Source: Branchiostoma floridae (lineage: Eukaryota; Chordata; Leptocardii; Amphioxiformes; Branchiostomatidae). From it: a stretch of 64,000 nt of DNA. Below the pieces are notes generated by a model. That model had not been told where the DNA came from, searched no databases, and worked only from the letters and a program-made list of their open reading frames with translations. Numbering within the stretch: the first letter of the stretch is position 1; every line of letters starts with the position of its first letter. Of this stretch, positions 58,601-64,000 are shown one piece after another. The stretch is taken from the NCBI RefSeq assembly GCF_000003815.2, contig NC_049992.1, forward strand, positions 16,865,751 to 16,929,750, in the 5' to 3' direction. The position numbers and the translations under genes were made by a program.

Positions 58601-59452
58601 ACATCTTTATTGATGATGGTTTGGAAGGTGTCTAACTCGGACGGGCAGTCTGTGCAGTACTTCTTCTCGAAGAGCGCGAGCATCTCCTCGCGCCCGTAGC
58701 GATGCTCTGCCAGTTTGTACTTCGGCAGGCCGGGGGAGGGAGGCGGTGAAGTGACACTGTTCCCACTGGAAAGTGCACGAAGCCTGCCGAAACAACAAAA
58801 TGTCCTTTTGGTGAATTTTGTTTCATTCATTATCGTTATTATACAATTCCTCACCAGTTTGTTTGAACCTTTGTATATTCATGAAAGTTCTAATTGGTCA
58901 GTAATTATTTTACTTCGCTTTCAGCCTGCAGGACAACTCTAGACCCAACCTTCCAATTCTTCATCTCCGGTTACACCATCTTCCGACTCACATTCTGTCA
59001 CTCTATAATATTCAAATGACTATGGACCCACACCAAGGCAAAGACATGGATCAAAAACAATACCTCCATTTTTATATAGGTAACAACTGTAAAATAAGCT
59101 AGCAACAACAGAGTCTCAATGGATAAACTGAGAGGCTAGCAAACCCTCCTTGTAAAAAAAATATCCTACTACGGAAATAGCAATGAAACTTGTTGCTGCT
59201 CTATATGCTATCATCAAACTTTCGCACTACAAGGCCCCTAATGAAAATATGTACTTCCAAATGTATTTCTATATGATGAATAATTCATTTTCAACTTAAA
59301 CACGTACATCAATAGTTCAACAAACAGTCGTTGTTTTGTACTATATTCTATGATACTTAGACAAGTACCATATTACAATAGTACACCTAGTTCAAGGAGA
59401 AAATGTCAGTAAGAACTTACCACTCAGGTCCGAATGTCAGAGTCTCCGACAT
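25159..59452 (-). CDS. GIGYF: GRB10-interacting GYF protein (GIGYF1/2), complete, 30 coding exons, 1,307 codons
   Basis: This is a scaffold that recruits the cap-binding repressor 4EHP and decay factors to mRNAs through a GYF domain that binds Pro-rich (PPG-type) ligands. Coding exons, in order: 59421-59452, 58558-58783, 57618-57720, 56975-57077, 56036-56073, 55306-55500, 54524-54759, 54045-54125, 53084-53171, 52159-52427, 50908-51021, 48022-48163, 47156-47322, 46147-46340, 45579-45699, 45226-45323, 44545-44761, 43891-44022, 43142-43309, 42487-42651, 41817-41930, 40649-40737, 36550-36649, 35483-35649, 34211-34280, 33498-33600, 28592-28638, 27582-27674, 26165-26269 and 25159-25305. They sum to 3,924 bases including TAA. 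All have AG/GT borders and every phase matches. The length is close to vertebrate GIGYF2 (about 1,300). It is probably the single invertebrate ortholog of GIGYF1 and GIGYF2. The start Met lies four bases inside its exon, after acceptor CACAG. Confidence 0.96.
25813..26120. mobile_element. hAT-type MITE, family 1, copy 3
   Basis: The ends CAGTGTTCTAGCCAGCC and GCTGGCTAAAACCCTG are inverted. The flanks CTCCAAAC and CTCCAAAT match at seven of eight bases, consistent with an 8-bp hAT target duplication. It ends 44 bases from the exon-29 donor. Confidence 0.88.
26480..26830 (-). mobile_element. LINE reverse-transcriptase C-terminal fragment
   Basis: The minus-strand frame contains [20 protein letters not shown] and [10 protein letters not shown], the Cys/His knuckle and following motif found at the C-terminus of many non-LTR retrotransposon ORF2 proteins. 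It is truncated at both ends and sits in a GIGYF intron. Confidence 0.75.
29773..31881. mobile_element. 2.1-kb terminal-inverted-repeat transposon with 6-bp target duplication, non-autonomous
   Basis: The left 87 bases (29,773-29,859) and right 88 bases (31,794-31,881) are inverted repeats with about six differences, beginning GCATTCTCCTACGCAGAGAC. AACAAC flanks both ends (29,767-29,772 and 31,882-31,887). Inside each end are further repeats: seven TTTCGTTACA motifs at about 29,950-30,080, and six TGTAACGAA motifs in the opposite sense at about 31,640-31,750. The interior has a GC-richer stretch, a CAAAATGGCGCCCGCG start-site-like motif at about 30,638 and short CATCGCAAC repeats near 31,170-31,220. 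I see no transposase. Superfamilies with 6-7-bp duplications (for example IS3EU or Dada) are possible but unproven. Confidence 0.85.
32886..33217. mobile_element. CAGGGTTGGA(C)AAGT-type MITE, copy 1
   Basis: The left end CAGGGTTGGAAAAGTCC and right end AACTTGTCTAACCCTG are inverted. The interior is full of CACTTGCCCGA / GGGCAAGTG motifs. AAACC flanks both sides. Other copies are at 57,760 and 61,238. Confidence 0.85.
33498..41930 (-). CDS. GIGYF: GIGYF coding exons 21-26: SLAEIQ-type and Trp-motif region
   Basis: Exon 21 has [20 protein letters not shown]. Exon 22 has a Gln run and [10 protein letters not shown]. Exon 23 has [17 protein letters not shown] and another Gln run. Exon 24 has [20 protein letters not shown] and [11 protein letters not shown]. 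Exon 25 is basic ([13 protein letters not shown]). Exon 26 encodes [20 protein letters not shown]. Each has a clear counterpart in GIGYF2. Confidence 0.93.
33675..33760 (+). repeat. tRNA-derived SINE head, copy 3
   Basis: GACGTCCCTGTGGCTCAACTGG gives box A and GGTTCAAGTCC gives box B. It lies just upstream of GIGYF exon 26 in its intron. Confidence 0.6.
35697..35925. mobile_element. short MITE-like foldback (CAGGGCTCTCC ends)
   Basis: CAGGGCTCTCCCC at the left and GGAGACAGCCCTG at the right are near-inverted. The interior resembles hAT MITE family 1 (TTTTTCCGCCCC and GGACGGACGGG). Confidence 0.55.
36096..36444. mobile_element. hAT-type MITE, family 1, copy 4, with perfect 8-bp target duplication
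   Basis: The ends CAGGGTTGTAGCCAGCC and GCTGGCTACAACCCTG are perfect inverted repeats. ATTACACC precedes (36,088-36,095) and follows (36,445-36,452). The 8-bp duplication and CAGGG end identify a non-autonomous hAT element and fix the family's boundaries. Confidence 0.95.
36915..37035 (+). repeat. about 60-bp tandem duplication
   Basis: ATGTACCGTGCGTTTTTACG, then CAATTCTCAGCCCTTC and CCTTCAAATAAACG, occur twice in direct orientation. No function is evident. Confidence 0.8.
37206..37430. mobile_element. 225-bp foldback element with GGAATAACCC repeats and 10-bp direct flanks
   Basis: The left arm GGGTATTTAGCGGAATAACC plus three more GGAATAACCC units pairs with the right arm (GGGTTATTCC units ending CCGGTAAATACCC). 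The arms are about 50 bp and almost perfect. GCGTTGACGG flanks both sides (37,196-37,205 and 37,431-37,440), a likely target duplication of 9-10 bp as in Mutator-like elements. Confidence 0.88.
38337..38640 (+). repeat. 42-bp minisatellite, about seven copies
   Basis: The unit contains CAGACCAATCGTGCCATTG and GCACTGTGCATTTTGCACAC. Since 42 is a multiple of three, long open frames appear on both strands as 14-residue repeats. These are by-products. It ends just before the 385-codon ORF and may be part of the same mobile element. Confidence 0.92.
38677..39834 (+). CDS. C76-like cysteine protease ORF with Helitron-like tail (385 codons), antisense in a GIGYF intron
   Basis: The uninterrupted frame from ATG at 38,677 to TAG has an N-terminal papain-like domain. 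[12 protein letters not shown] places a candidate catalytic Cys at residue 26, with a Gln 14 residues before it (Q12). [11 protein letters not shown] gives Asp156-x-His158. A Gln/Cys plus Asp-x-His layout with this spacing is that of peptidase family C76 (large-tegument-type deubiquitinases), which also occur in eukaryotic mobile elements. The C-terminal 60 residues are K/Q-rich repeats ([20 protein letters not shown], then [11 protein letters not shown]) like those at the N-terminus of Helitron Rep/helicase proteins. I infer a truncated Helitron-like element. The Rep and helicase domains are absent. An OTU-type protease is the alternative. Confidence 0.7.
   Translation: MCESILSGKYHQGDIIFSGDNRGKQCTANALMAVVNHSTCRQAITWTSTDLDGVLFQGDALYTYIKPSLRSGVEFLSVDDIPDYLQLYNNTVRVSIKESYTGDIFATEAVYPYYTLKKALEAAFAESNTCLFITAHGITGSTVALLHADNKYSVYDSHARSPILALPDSHGTSTLSMHSSNSNLVSFLQHFNWNTQCNFEVVTVQAENVFLSVEPTGIHIINLTSNVSSMIESENCFQVQQQHTYTLVKPEFVSTKENLQQPNTAFPFAPHCNQSTGKNIVPCTTSKHPSAMPENRNEGLLNQLVMSPNAASNLNDKKVQGLAIQSAICKDKQEKQTYQQKTESLAEQRTSYKAKKANETCEQKAAQQRASYKANKGFQPTSHRF
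40771..40917. repeat. about 28-bp tandem repeat, five copies
   Basis: Units of the form CAAGGACATCCCGAAAGCTTCAA with variation. They start about 35 bases upstream of the exon-22 acceptor in the GIGYF sense. Confidence 0.85.
40959..41153. mobile_element. foldback MITE with TACTGTAAATG ends, copy 2
   Basis: TTACTGTAAATGTATTTAAG at the left; TTTCTGCATTTTAAGTA at the right, degenerate. The interior has TTCGCGGTGA and CACCGCGAA. Confidence 0.75.
41437..41786. mobile_element. CAGGGCTCGAAAT-type MITE, copy 2
   Basis: CAGGGCTCGAAATTC at the left and AGTATTTCAAGCCCTG at the right. It ends 30 bases before the exon-21 boundary at 41,817, so it abuts the donor of intron 21. Confidence 0.85.
42057..42486 (-). 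repeat. 31-bp minisatellite containing the GIGYF exon-20 splice donor, about 14 extra copies
   Basis: In the GIGYF sense each unit reads AACCTG/GTAAGTCACGTAGG, exactly the exon-20 end and donor. Copies sit at steps of 31 bases, with a few of 22, 28 or 32. About ten keep the full GTAAGT or a close variant; others have changed donors (TTAACC, TTATTA, CATACC on the plus strand). Confidence 0.95.
42487..46340 (-). CDS. GIGYF: GIGYF coding exons 14-20: Q-rich and charged coiled-coil region
   Basis: Exon 14 starts with an Ala/Ser/Pro-rich linker and ends [15 protein letters not shown]. Exons 15-16 are Gln-rich. Exon 17 has [15 protein letters not shown] and [12 protein letters not shown], the family Trp motifs. 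Exons 18-20 are long charged heptad-like runs ([16 protein letters not shown] and similar) that should form a single alpha helix or coiled coil. All junctions from exon 17 to 20 are phase 0. Confidence 0.92.
44218..44462. repeat. about 122-bp tandem repeat with ACCAATCA motifs, two copies plus
   Basis: ACCAATCAGAAGTTGGCAAT, then CAGTGATTGGCC, recurs with flanking AACATCAGTCAGTAGTTG. It sits in GIGYF intron 17, downstream of exon 17. Confidence 0.85.
45738..46040. repeat. about 63-bp tandem repeat inside a larger duplication
   Basis: Three units contain GAATAGCGCCAAAT-like and CAGACCCTTGCGACAGT sequences. TGTATATAAAACCTAC flanks them on both sides (about 45,738 and 45,971), so the block itself is duplicated. 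Confidence 0.85.
47156..48163 (-). CDS. GIGYF: GIGYF coding exons 12-13: GYF domain
   Basis: Exon 12 ends [12 protein letters not shown]. Exon 13 starts [17 protein letters not shown] and continues [20 protein letters not shown]. This fits the GYF signature GP[FY]-x4-[MV]-x2-W-x3-G-Y-F exactly, at residues 543-559 within a domain of about 530-585. The domain binds Pro-rich ligands. The exon-13 acceptor is at 47,323-47,324. The intron between these exons starts with a tandem array that copies this acceptor. Confidence 0.97.
47291..47885 (-). repeat. 82-bp tandem array containing the GIGYF exon-13 splice acceptor, seven units
   Basis: Units start at 47,291, 47,373, 47,455, 47,537, 47,619, 47,701 and 47,783, plus a fragment at 47,865. 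In the GIGYF sense each carries CTCTCTCCCCACAG/GTCCCT and the next 30 coding bases of exon 13. The true acceptor (47,323-47,324) is in the first unit. Near-perfect copies sit 82, 164, 246, 328, 410 and 492 bases upstream. Confidence 0.97.
48407..49905 (-). repeat. 40-bp satellite derived from a LINE ORF, about 37 copies
   Basis: The unit joins AGAGTTGGGGCTGTGCGTAT and GTCTGGTGGTAGACTGTTCC. On the minus strand it is open in all three frames, so three units (120 bases) encode a 40-residue period including [16 protein letters not shown]. It is bounded on the right by a LINE RT fragment that contains the founding sequence. It is not a gene. Confidence 0.95.
49906..50150 (-). mobile_element. LINE reverse-transcriptase C-terminal fragment, source of the 40-bp satellite
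   Basis: Frames on the minus strand give [20 protein letters not shown] and NQLVVPKP, motifs of the C-terminal end of CR1/L2-like ORF2 proteins (a conserved IWNSLP segment). The sequence continues directly into the satellite. Confidence 0.75.
50735..50872 (-). repeat. tRNA-derived SINE head, copy 4 (reverse)
   Basis: The reverse strand reads GGGATGTCCTTGTAGCTCAA then CTGGTAGCAGCC (box A), and GAGTTCAACCC (box B). It ends 35 bases from the exon-11 boundary. Confidence 0.6.
50908..54125 (-). CDS. GIGYF: GIGYF coding exons 8-11: acidic and Pro-rich linker
   Basis: Exons 8 and 9 are acidic ([30 protein letters not shown]). Exon 10 (52159-52427) is Pro/Ser-rich with repeats such as [20 protein letters not shown]. 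Exon 11 ends [11 protein letters not shown], leading into the segment before the GYF domain. All look intrinsically disordered. The exon 8-9 junction keeps phase 0 and exon 9 ends in phase 1. Confidence 0.88.
51106..51316. mobile_element. foldback MITE with ACTGTAAAT ends, copy 3
   Basis: ACTGTAAATACATTTAAG at the left and TGCATTTACAGT at the right. The interior is nearly identical to 22,589-22,800, so both are fairly young. Confidence 0.88.
51321..51700. mobile_element. 380-bp MITE with TAGCCTGGG ends
   Basis: TAGCCTGGGAACCAAATGG, ATAGTAGTT at the left pairs with AACTACTATCTGGATGG, TACCCAGGCTA at the right. It directly follows the previous MITE, separated by a few bases. Confidence 0.82.
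51960..52155 (+). mobile_element. LINE 3' UTR tail
   Basis: The sequence ending GTGATGAATGCAAATAAACA, AATAAATA, preceded by TTTTGCCCTCCCCATC, has the form of a non-LTR element 3' end with a short A-rich repeat tail. It ends at the exon-10 donor region of GIGYF. No ORF part is present. Confidence 0.55.
53270..53517 (-). mobile_element. tRNA-derived SINE, family 2, copy 2
   Basis: On the minus strand it starts GACCGGTGCAATGGCCGAGT with box A (TGGCCGAGTGGG) and box B (GAGTTCGATCCCC), then TACCAAAGACTTTAAAAATG. The 3' domain contains GGGCTACAGAAATGGAGATG. It is well preserved and lies in GIGYF intron 8. Confidence 0.85.
53845..53962. mobile_element. AGGGGTGGRTAC-type foldback element, short copy
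   Basis: AGGGGTGGATACAGG at the left and GTACAGGTACCCACCC at the right. It is related to 56,196-56,625 and to a degenerate copy near 41,262-41,430. Confidence 0.65.
54524..57720 (-). CDS. GIGYF: GIGYF coding exons 3-7: RG-rich segment and putative DDX6-binding region
   Basis: Exon 3 (57618-57720) begins [20 protein letters not shown] and is rich in RG. Exon 4 has GEGGFYR and SRSQSWDE. Exon 5 is only 38 bases ([11 protein letters not shown]). Exon 6 has [15 protein letters not shown] and ERWKQMSPG. Exon 7 holds [10 protein letters not shown], the FDFDF run, [10 protein letters not shown] and [13 protein letters not shown] (about residues 233-311). The last two motifs are the most conserved block in the family and match the region reported to contact DDX6/Me31B. 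I assign that role by family, not from this sequence. Confidence 0.93.
56196..56625. mobile_element. AGGGGTGGGTACCG-type MITE, full copy
   Basis: AGGGGTGGGTACCGATAC and GTACCGGTACCCACCTC are inverted ends. The interior has CCAGGTCTGGACCTGAACCT. It sits in GIGYF intron 4, between exons 5 and 4. Confidence 0.8.
57396..57575. repeat. about 45-bp tandem repeat (ATTCGTGCGAATTTCATAA)
   Basis: Units contain GATTCGTGCGAATTTCAT and AATATTCGTGCGTTTTTG, with about two full and several partial copies. They begin some 45 bases downstream of the exon-3 donor. Confidence 0.85.
57760..58097. mobile_element. CAGGGTTGGACAAGT-type MITE, copy 2
   Basis: CAGGGTTGGACAAGTCC and ACTTGTCCAACCCTG are inverted ends. 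The interior carries TGCCCGA / TCGGGCA motifs. It lies in GIGYF intron 2. Confidence 0.9.
58558..59452 (-). CDS. GIGYF: GIGYF coding exons 1-2: N-terminus and 4EHP-binding motif
   Basis: Exon 1 encodes [10 protein letters not shown] and splits the Trp codon. Exon 2 continues [20 protein letters not shown], then the 4EHP-binding region [12 protein letters not shown] at residues 38-49, and ends TEEEQ. The family consensus here is Tyr-x-Tyr-x4-(Leu/Met)-hydrophobic. The first Tyr is His38 (codon CAT), while Tyr40 and the Met-Leu pair remain. The exon also has an extra Cys-containing stretch ([14 protein letters not shown]) after the motif. Confidence 0.95.
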
Positions 59453-60489
59453 GATGCTGTGGGAGGGAAGGTAAGAGAAACCATTAACATTTAATGTCCT
59501 GTACTACACAGTACATGGTTAACAGAAATAGAACCGTCCTGCAGTTGTATTCGTTGTTTCTTCCATTTGATCCATTTTGCTAGCTTCCTTAGCATCTTGG
59601 CTCTCTGAGTTTTCTTGCTACATTTGTATTTGATGAGAGACCCAGTTCTCTGTGCTTAAACTTGAAGTCTGTCTTCAGTGAGCTGAGAAAGTTTGCACAG
59701 CAGTGTCCTTTGCTTCTCTTTATCTTAGCATTTTACATAGTTTCACAAAGCCTAATATCTTGGATAAACAAAAGTGCCATCATTTTGTCACCAATGCAGG
59801 GTAAAGTCAGTAAAGAAGATACTTAATTAGTTAATTGGTTACACATCTCATAGCTACCAGGCAGATGAACATTTCATGTTACATACAATGCTAGTTACAT
59901 GTAATTCAGACTCATTTGTTCAACATCACAGCCTATATATTCTGAATTGTGTAATACATTACATGGGAGAGCTCACTTATCTTACTTAGATTTTTTCATT
60001 ATGGATAATGTTGCCAGGGCTCGAAATAGCACCTGCTTATGCAGGTTATTGCAGGTAAAACTGGAGCTATGCAGGTATTTTTGGTTTCTGCCTGCACCTA
60101 ACCTGCACTGGTCCATGTACTGGGTTTTATACATAAATGTCCTTTGATGTACTAGTAGGTATATGTGGACTGACTGCATTGACTGCTACCACCTACTATA
60201 AAGTATTAAAAAAAAGAAATAGCAATGGTTCCTGAACAATTTTGGTATGATCCATACTTCCTAAATTCAGAGTGGTGCAGCTGAAATTTGCCTGGTGCAG
60301 GTAATTTTCAATGTTTCAACCAACCTTCATGAAAGTTTGGCACCATGAAATACCATTACCTTTACTTGGATGATACCTGGCCAACTTTGTGGTTTTGTTT
60401 GCAGAGTGAGGACTTTACTCCCTCTTTGTTTTCAAGTAACTGACAAATGTAAAGGCCCTAACCACAGCAAAATCAAACAGTGGCAACGT

Positions 60490-61125
60490 TGCACATTTGA
60501 AATCTCTCTTTGGCTCTTTTCGTCTCAGGAGACGAAATGAAACCACTCTATTTCTAAAATTAAAAATATTGAACTTGTATGACATCAATAAGTTTCAAAT
60601 TAGTATATTCACGTTTAACTTCCCTTCCAACGATCTCCCCAATGTATTCAAAAATTTTCTAAACCCTAATTCACTTGTACACAACTATCATACCAGGCAA
60701 AGTATCCACTATTTATTCCTCTCTTCCGCACATCATTAGCACAGTCCTCCGTAAAATACAGATGTGTCACAATATGGAACAACTTTCAGCCAAATATACA
60801 TAAAAGTTAAAACTTTTCTTACATTTAAAAGTGCCCTGAAATCCCATCTCATAGACCACCCTAGCCCCTTACAGTAGTCTCAGTTGTTATCGTATCTCAA
60901 ATTACTTTTCTATTATTATTTGCTTATTCTTTTGTATTATTATCATATCCCATGTGTTACTTTTTTGTTAATCATTGACTATTACTTGTATTGTTTATCA
61001 TAGAGAAGGAGGGCTAAGTATAAGCCGATTACGGTTTTCCCCTCCTCCTACACCTGTAGTATTTGATGTATTCTTTTTCTGTATTTATTCATGTATTTTG
61101 TGCGAACAAATAAACAAACAAAACG
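60490..61125 (+). mobile_element. LINE ORF2 C-terminus and 3' UTR
   Basis: The frame 60,497-60,739 contains LNLYDINKFQISIFTFNFPS and LVHNYHTRQS, typical of the reverse-transcriptase C-terminus of CR1/L2-like elements. A further frame gives a degraded continuation. It ends in CCCTCCTCCTACACC and GTGCGAACAAATAAACAAAC, an element tail. Confidence 0.8.
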
Positions 61126-61237
61126 CAAATACGTTCTTTGCGTAAGATCTCAGTGCTTTTCCTGCAACTGCACAATGGCCTTGCCACAGCATGCGCTTTC
61201 AACCAAGCACCCTGGGTCATCAAACTATTTCCGATAA

Positions 61238-61570
61238 CAGGGTTTTCTAAAATTCACTTGTCCTATCGGGCAAGTTGCAAGTACATACAAAATTTACTTG
61301 CCCGAACTAGCTTTTCACTCGTCTGGACATTCAAATGACATTTGTCCAAGTATTTCAATTCCATCAATGGAATTCTTTTATTGTTGGCTCTATTTTTCAG
61401 TGTTGACCAATGCTTGCTGCTATGACTCTGAAAAGTAACAAGTAAACAAAAATCTCTCTCATGGAAAAATCTTACTTCCTAAATCGGACAAGTGGAGTAG
61501 GACATGCACTTGTCCGATCAGCACTTTCACTTGCCCTGGACAATCGGGCTAGCGGACTTGTCCAACCCTG
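61238..61570. mobile_element. CAGGGTTGGACAAGT-type MITE, copy 3 (reversed)
   Basis: CAGGGTTTTCTAAAATTCAC at the left and GGACTTGTCCAACCCTG at the right. CGATAA flanks both sides (61,232-61,237 and 61,571-61,576). Confidence 0.88.
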
Positions 61571-61902
61571 CGATAAGGGTGTTACTTTGGGTGCAGAGGT
61601 TTAGTGCTTGAAATTATGCCTAATATAAGCTCCCTCATCTATGAGACCGCAGGATTTATTTCATCATCTGAAATTATGAATGCCATCCCTTACATGTCCA
61701 AGCTAAGCCAACCCTAGAATCAAACTCAGGCCAACGGATCCACAGAATTTGATCCAGATGCCCAAGCAGTGGGGATGCGTTACCGCTTGTGCCATGGAGA
61801 CGTTCTGTCTCAAGCCAAACATGCTCCTAGCAGGACACATTAACAATGTGGCATGAAGCATGTACTTTTAATAGTCTTAATGATTAACGAATACCTGTGG
61901 TA

Positions 61903-61945
61903 ACAAAGGGCACTCCAACTTGTCAAAGGTCTTGTTGCTGATGAC
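61903..61945 (-). other. possible short exon (43 bases) upstream of GIGYF
   Basis: On the minus strand CATCAG is followed by an open stretch translating NKTFDKLECPLLPQ, then CACAG/GTATTC. It could be a 5' UTR exon of GIGYF, an exon of another gene or chance. I cannot assign it. Confidence 0.2.
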
Positions 61946-64000
61946 AGCAGTTTTGCAATTGGTTGAAACACATGTTGCACTCCAGTACTGTGTTGTTTAT
62001 CTATCTTTCAACCAACCAATCAATCAATCTTTTGTATCTGTACCAAACTTTGCCCAGAGAGAAACCTTTGTTTACCTAGATCAGTATCTTTTGAAACATT
62101 GTCAATTGACACTTCAACCTATGGTTGCACATGCTTGGGCACGTCTTGAACAATATCAATTGATACAAAATTGGCAAATAGCAACATTTAAAATAAATCT
62201 ATATCATGCACTTGTTGTGTTAGTGCACACAATGTACAATATAACAGTTTCAGTATGTCTACTTGTAAGTTGTAGTTTGTATCCAAAAAAGAGTACTGTT
62301 TTCCCTGTAGAGCTTTACTTTTCAATAAGTTGTGACACCAAGTATACAAAGCATAAGAAATTCCATTCTACACGTTGAGCTTTTTATGTCTAACTAATGC
62401 AGTAGGTTTAGCCCTACATGATATAGTTCACAGAAAACAAAAACATAAACATTTAATCATCATGTGGATGAAGGTTAGACATCCAGGATACAAGATACAC
62501 TAAATAGTAGTTCTTCAACAGAAAGTACAGATATTGTACAGTGTCCCTGACAAAATGTACATAGCAAAGGCGACATGTGAAAAGTTCTGACCGTTTTCAA
62601 AGTCATATCCAGTTCCTTGAGTAATTACTAATACTACTTGGCATATCTCACTATATGGTTATTACATCATGTATTATTAACTAATAATTCAAAGTATGCA
62701 AGATTCCTATACATTTACGGAATACTTCATCTCCCTTGTCATTCAACTTACAAATATGCTATTCAACCATATATACTAGTAACTATAGGTGAAAGTAAAT
62801 AGAATACCACAGGTAGATTACCTTATTCTAATACTAATGTCATGAGTGACACGACAATGATAAGACAAAACAATGGTTACCTTTCACAATTTGTATACCA
62901 ACAGGTCCAAACAAAAGACACAATATTGTCAAGTTCCTCACAAATTCCACTGCTGCTATTCTCATTCATAAGGTTCATTGTCAATCAAAATTGTTGTCAT
63001 CTGCATGCATATATACCTGTAGACTTTTGCAGCATTGTTGTCACGTCTTGTTTAGAATTTTCTTTTGTCACATTTTGCTCAACATTCCATGAGTACAAAT
63101 GTGCTTTTTTGTGGTTAAAACACACTACAATGTGCTGACACACACAAAAAAAATTATGAACTTCATATGATTAGACATTAGTCAGGAGTGAAAAATAACT
63201 GTAGTCATTGAAATAAAAATGATCCTACTGTAAAAAAAAATGAAATGCAACACTTCAGATATGATATATGTTGAAGACAATCTACATATCTGACTGAGCA
63301 TTAATATGAGAAAAAATTATCAAACTTTTAGTTTCCGATAAGAAGACTAACTGTTATTTTGTTGACGCTTTTCACCTGAATGCACCTCTCTTCAACCAAA
63401 CGCCCCTGAACGGATATTTATGTACCTGTGCCACTTGTCACCTACTACTATATCTGACTGTACAAATCTCGGTCAGAGATAGGAAGACATGGTGTCTTAT
63501 GTGTGGTGTATCACGAAATTAAAGCTCAGATGTTTGGTGGAAGTTACATAAAAAAACTGGGAGGATCCTTGGTCTGGTCTGCCCACCCACCCCCGTGATC
63601 GGTCATCTTCCACAAGTGAAAACTGGGACAGTTAGTTCTCCAAACCCGTCCATAATCTCACTGTCACAACCTGGATGACAGTATCTACAGGTCAGGGTCA
63701 CTCTAGGACTCGGCCTGCCAACGATTCGTAGGGATCCAAAGTTGGGATTTCTCTAAGAGAGCGAAAATCCAAAATATTTTTCTATCTGTTGTCGCAAGGC
63801 ATCAAGTTTTCGCTGAGTTTCAGCTGAGCAAGCAACCCCCACAAGCATGGGCCTCTCGTGGTAAAACTGACCATATTTCTGTCATGATACATACATGGCG
63901 AGGAGTGAAAACATCCTTAGATACGAATACGCCACCTTAGTGTCGTATTTTTGAAGGAAAATGACTGTCTGTACCTGTTTTTGCTGCAAGACGCTTGTTA

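Larger units (their letters stand above)
59457..64000. other. region upstream of GIGYF coding exon 1
   Basis: The coding exon begins with a spliced 5' UTR (acceptor at 59,457-59,458), so the GIGYF promoter lies further right, possibly outside the window. The contents are a LINE 3' fragment at 60,490, a MITE at 61,238 and a tRNA-like SINE remnant at about 61,690-61,800. No CpG-rich promoter stands out. A 152-codon frame at 61,920 (+) is not supported as a gene. Confidence 0.6.

Noticed and set aside
61920-62378. 152-codon plus-strand frame
   Set aside because: No recognisable domain, low-complexity AT-rich composition and no neighbouring exons. Chance is likely.

Overview
The window is animal genomic DNA with short introns, long non-coding stretches and dense mobile-element debris. 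The deuterostome-like proteins and the many hAT-, MULE- and SINE-type repeats make an amphioxus (Branchiostoma) scaffold my best guess. The organism call is inference. The two genes are not: I rebuilt both by hand from splice sites, and every exon junction keeps the reading frame.

Both genes are on the minus strand. (1) Positions 450-10,141 hold the first eight coding exons (750 codons) of a Dispatched-family RND/sterol-sensing-domain protein closest to DISP3 (PTCHD2). The gene runs off the left edge. A candidate promoter and non-coding first exon lie near 20.6-20.7 kb. (2) Positions 25,159-59,452 hold a complete 30-coding-exon GIGYF gene (1,307 codons plus stop). It has the 4EHP-binding motif, RG-rich and putative DDX6-binding segments, a canonical GYF domain, Q-rich and coiled-coil segments, and the conserved C-terminus. 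Its 5' UTR continues to the right of 59,456, and its promoter was not found.

Between the genes (about 10.2-25.1 kb) lie MITEs, two 100-N assembly gaps, a degenerate duplicated segment rich in CACGTG E-boxes, and small hairpins. The GIGYF introns carry most of the unusual structure. There are two tandem arrays whose repeat unit contains a real splice site of the gene: the exon-20 donor and the exon-13 acceptor. There is a 40-bp satellite that grew out of a LINE open reading frame. A 2.1-kb inverted-repeat transposon has a 6-bp target duplication and nested subterminal repeats. A 225-bp foldback element carries GGAATAACCC repeats. An intact 385-codon antisense ORF has a C76-like Cys / Asp-x-His protease signature and a Helitron-like tail.

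The two genes have unrelated known roles: sterol/lipid-linked membrane transport (DISP3) and 4EHP-dependent mRNA repression (GIGYF). Nothing here suggests that they work together.
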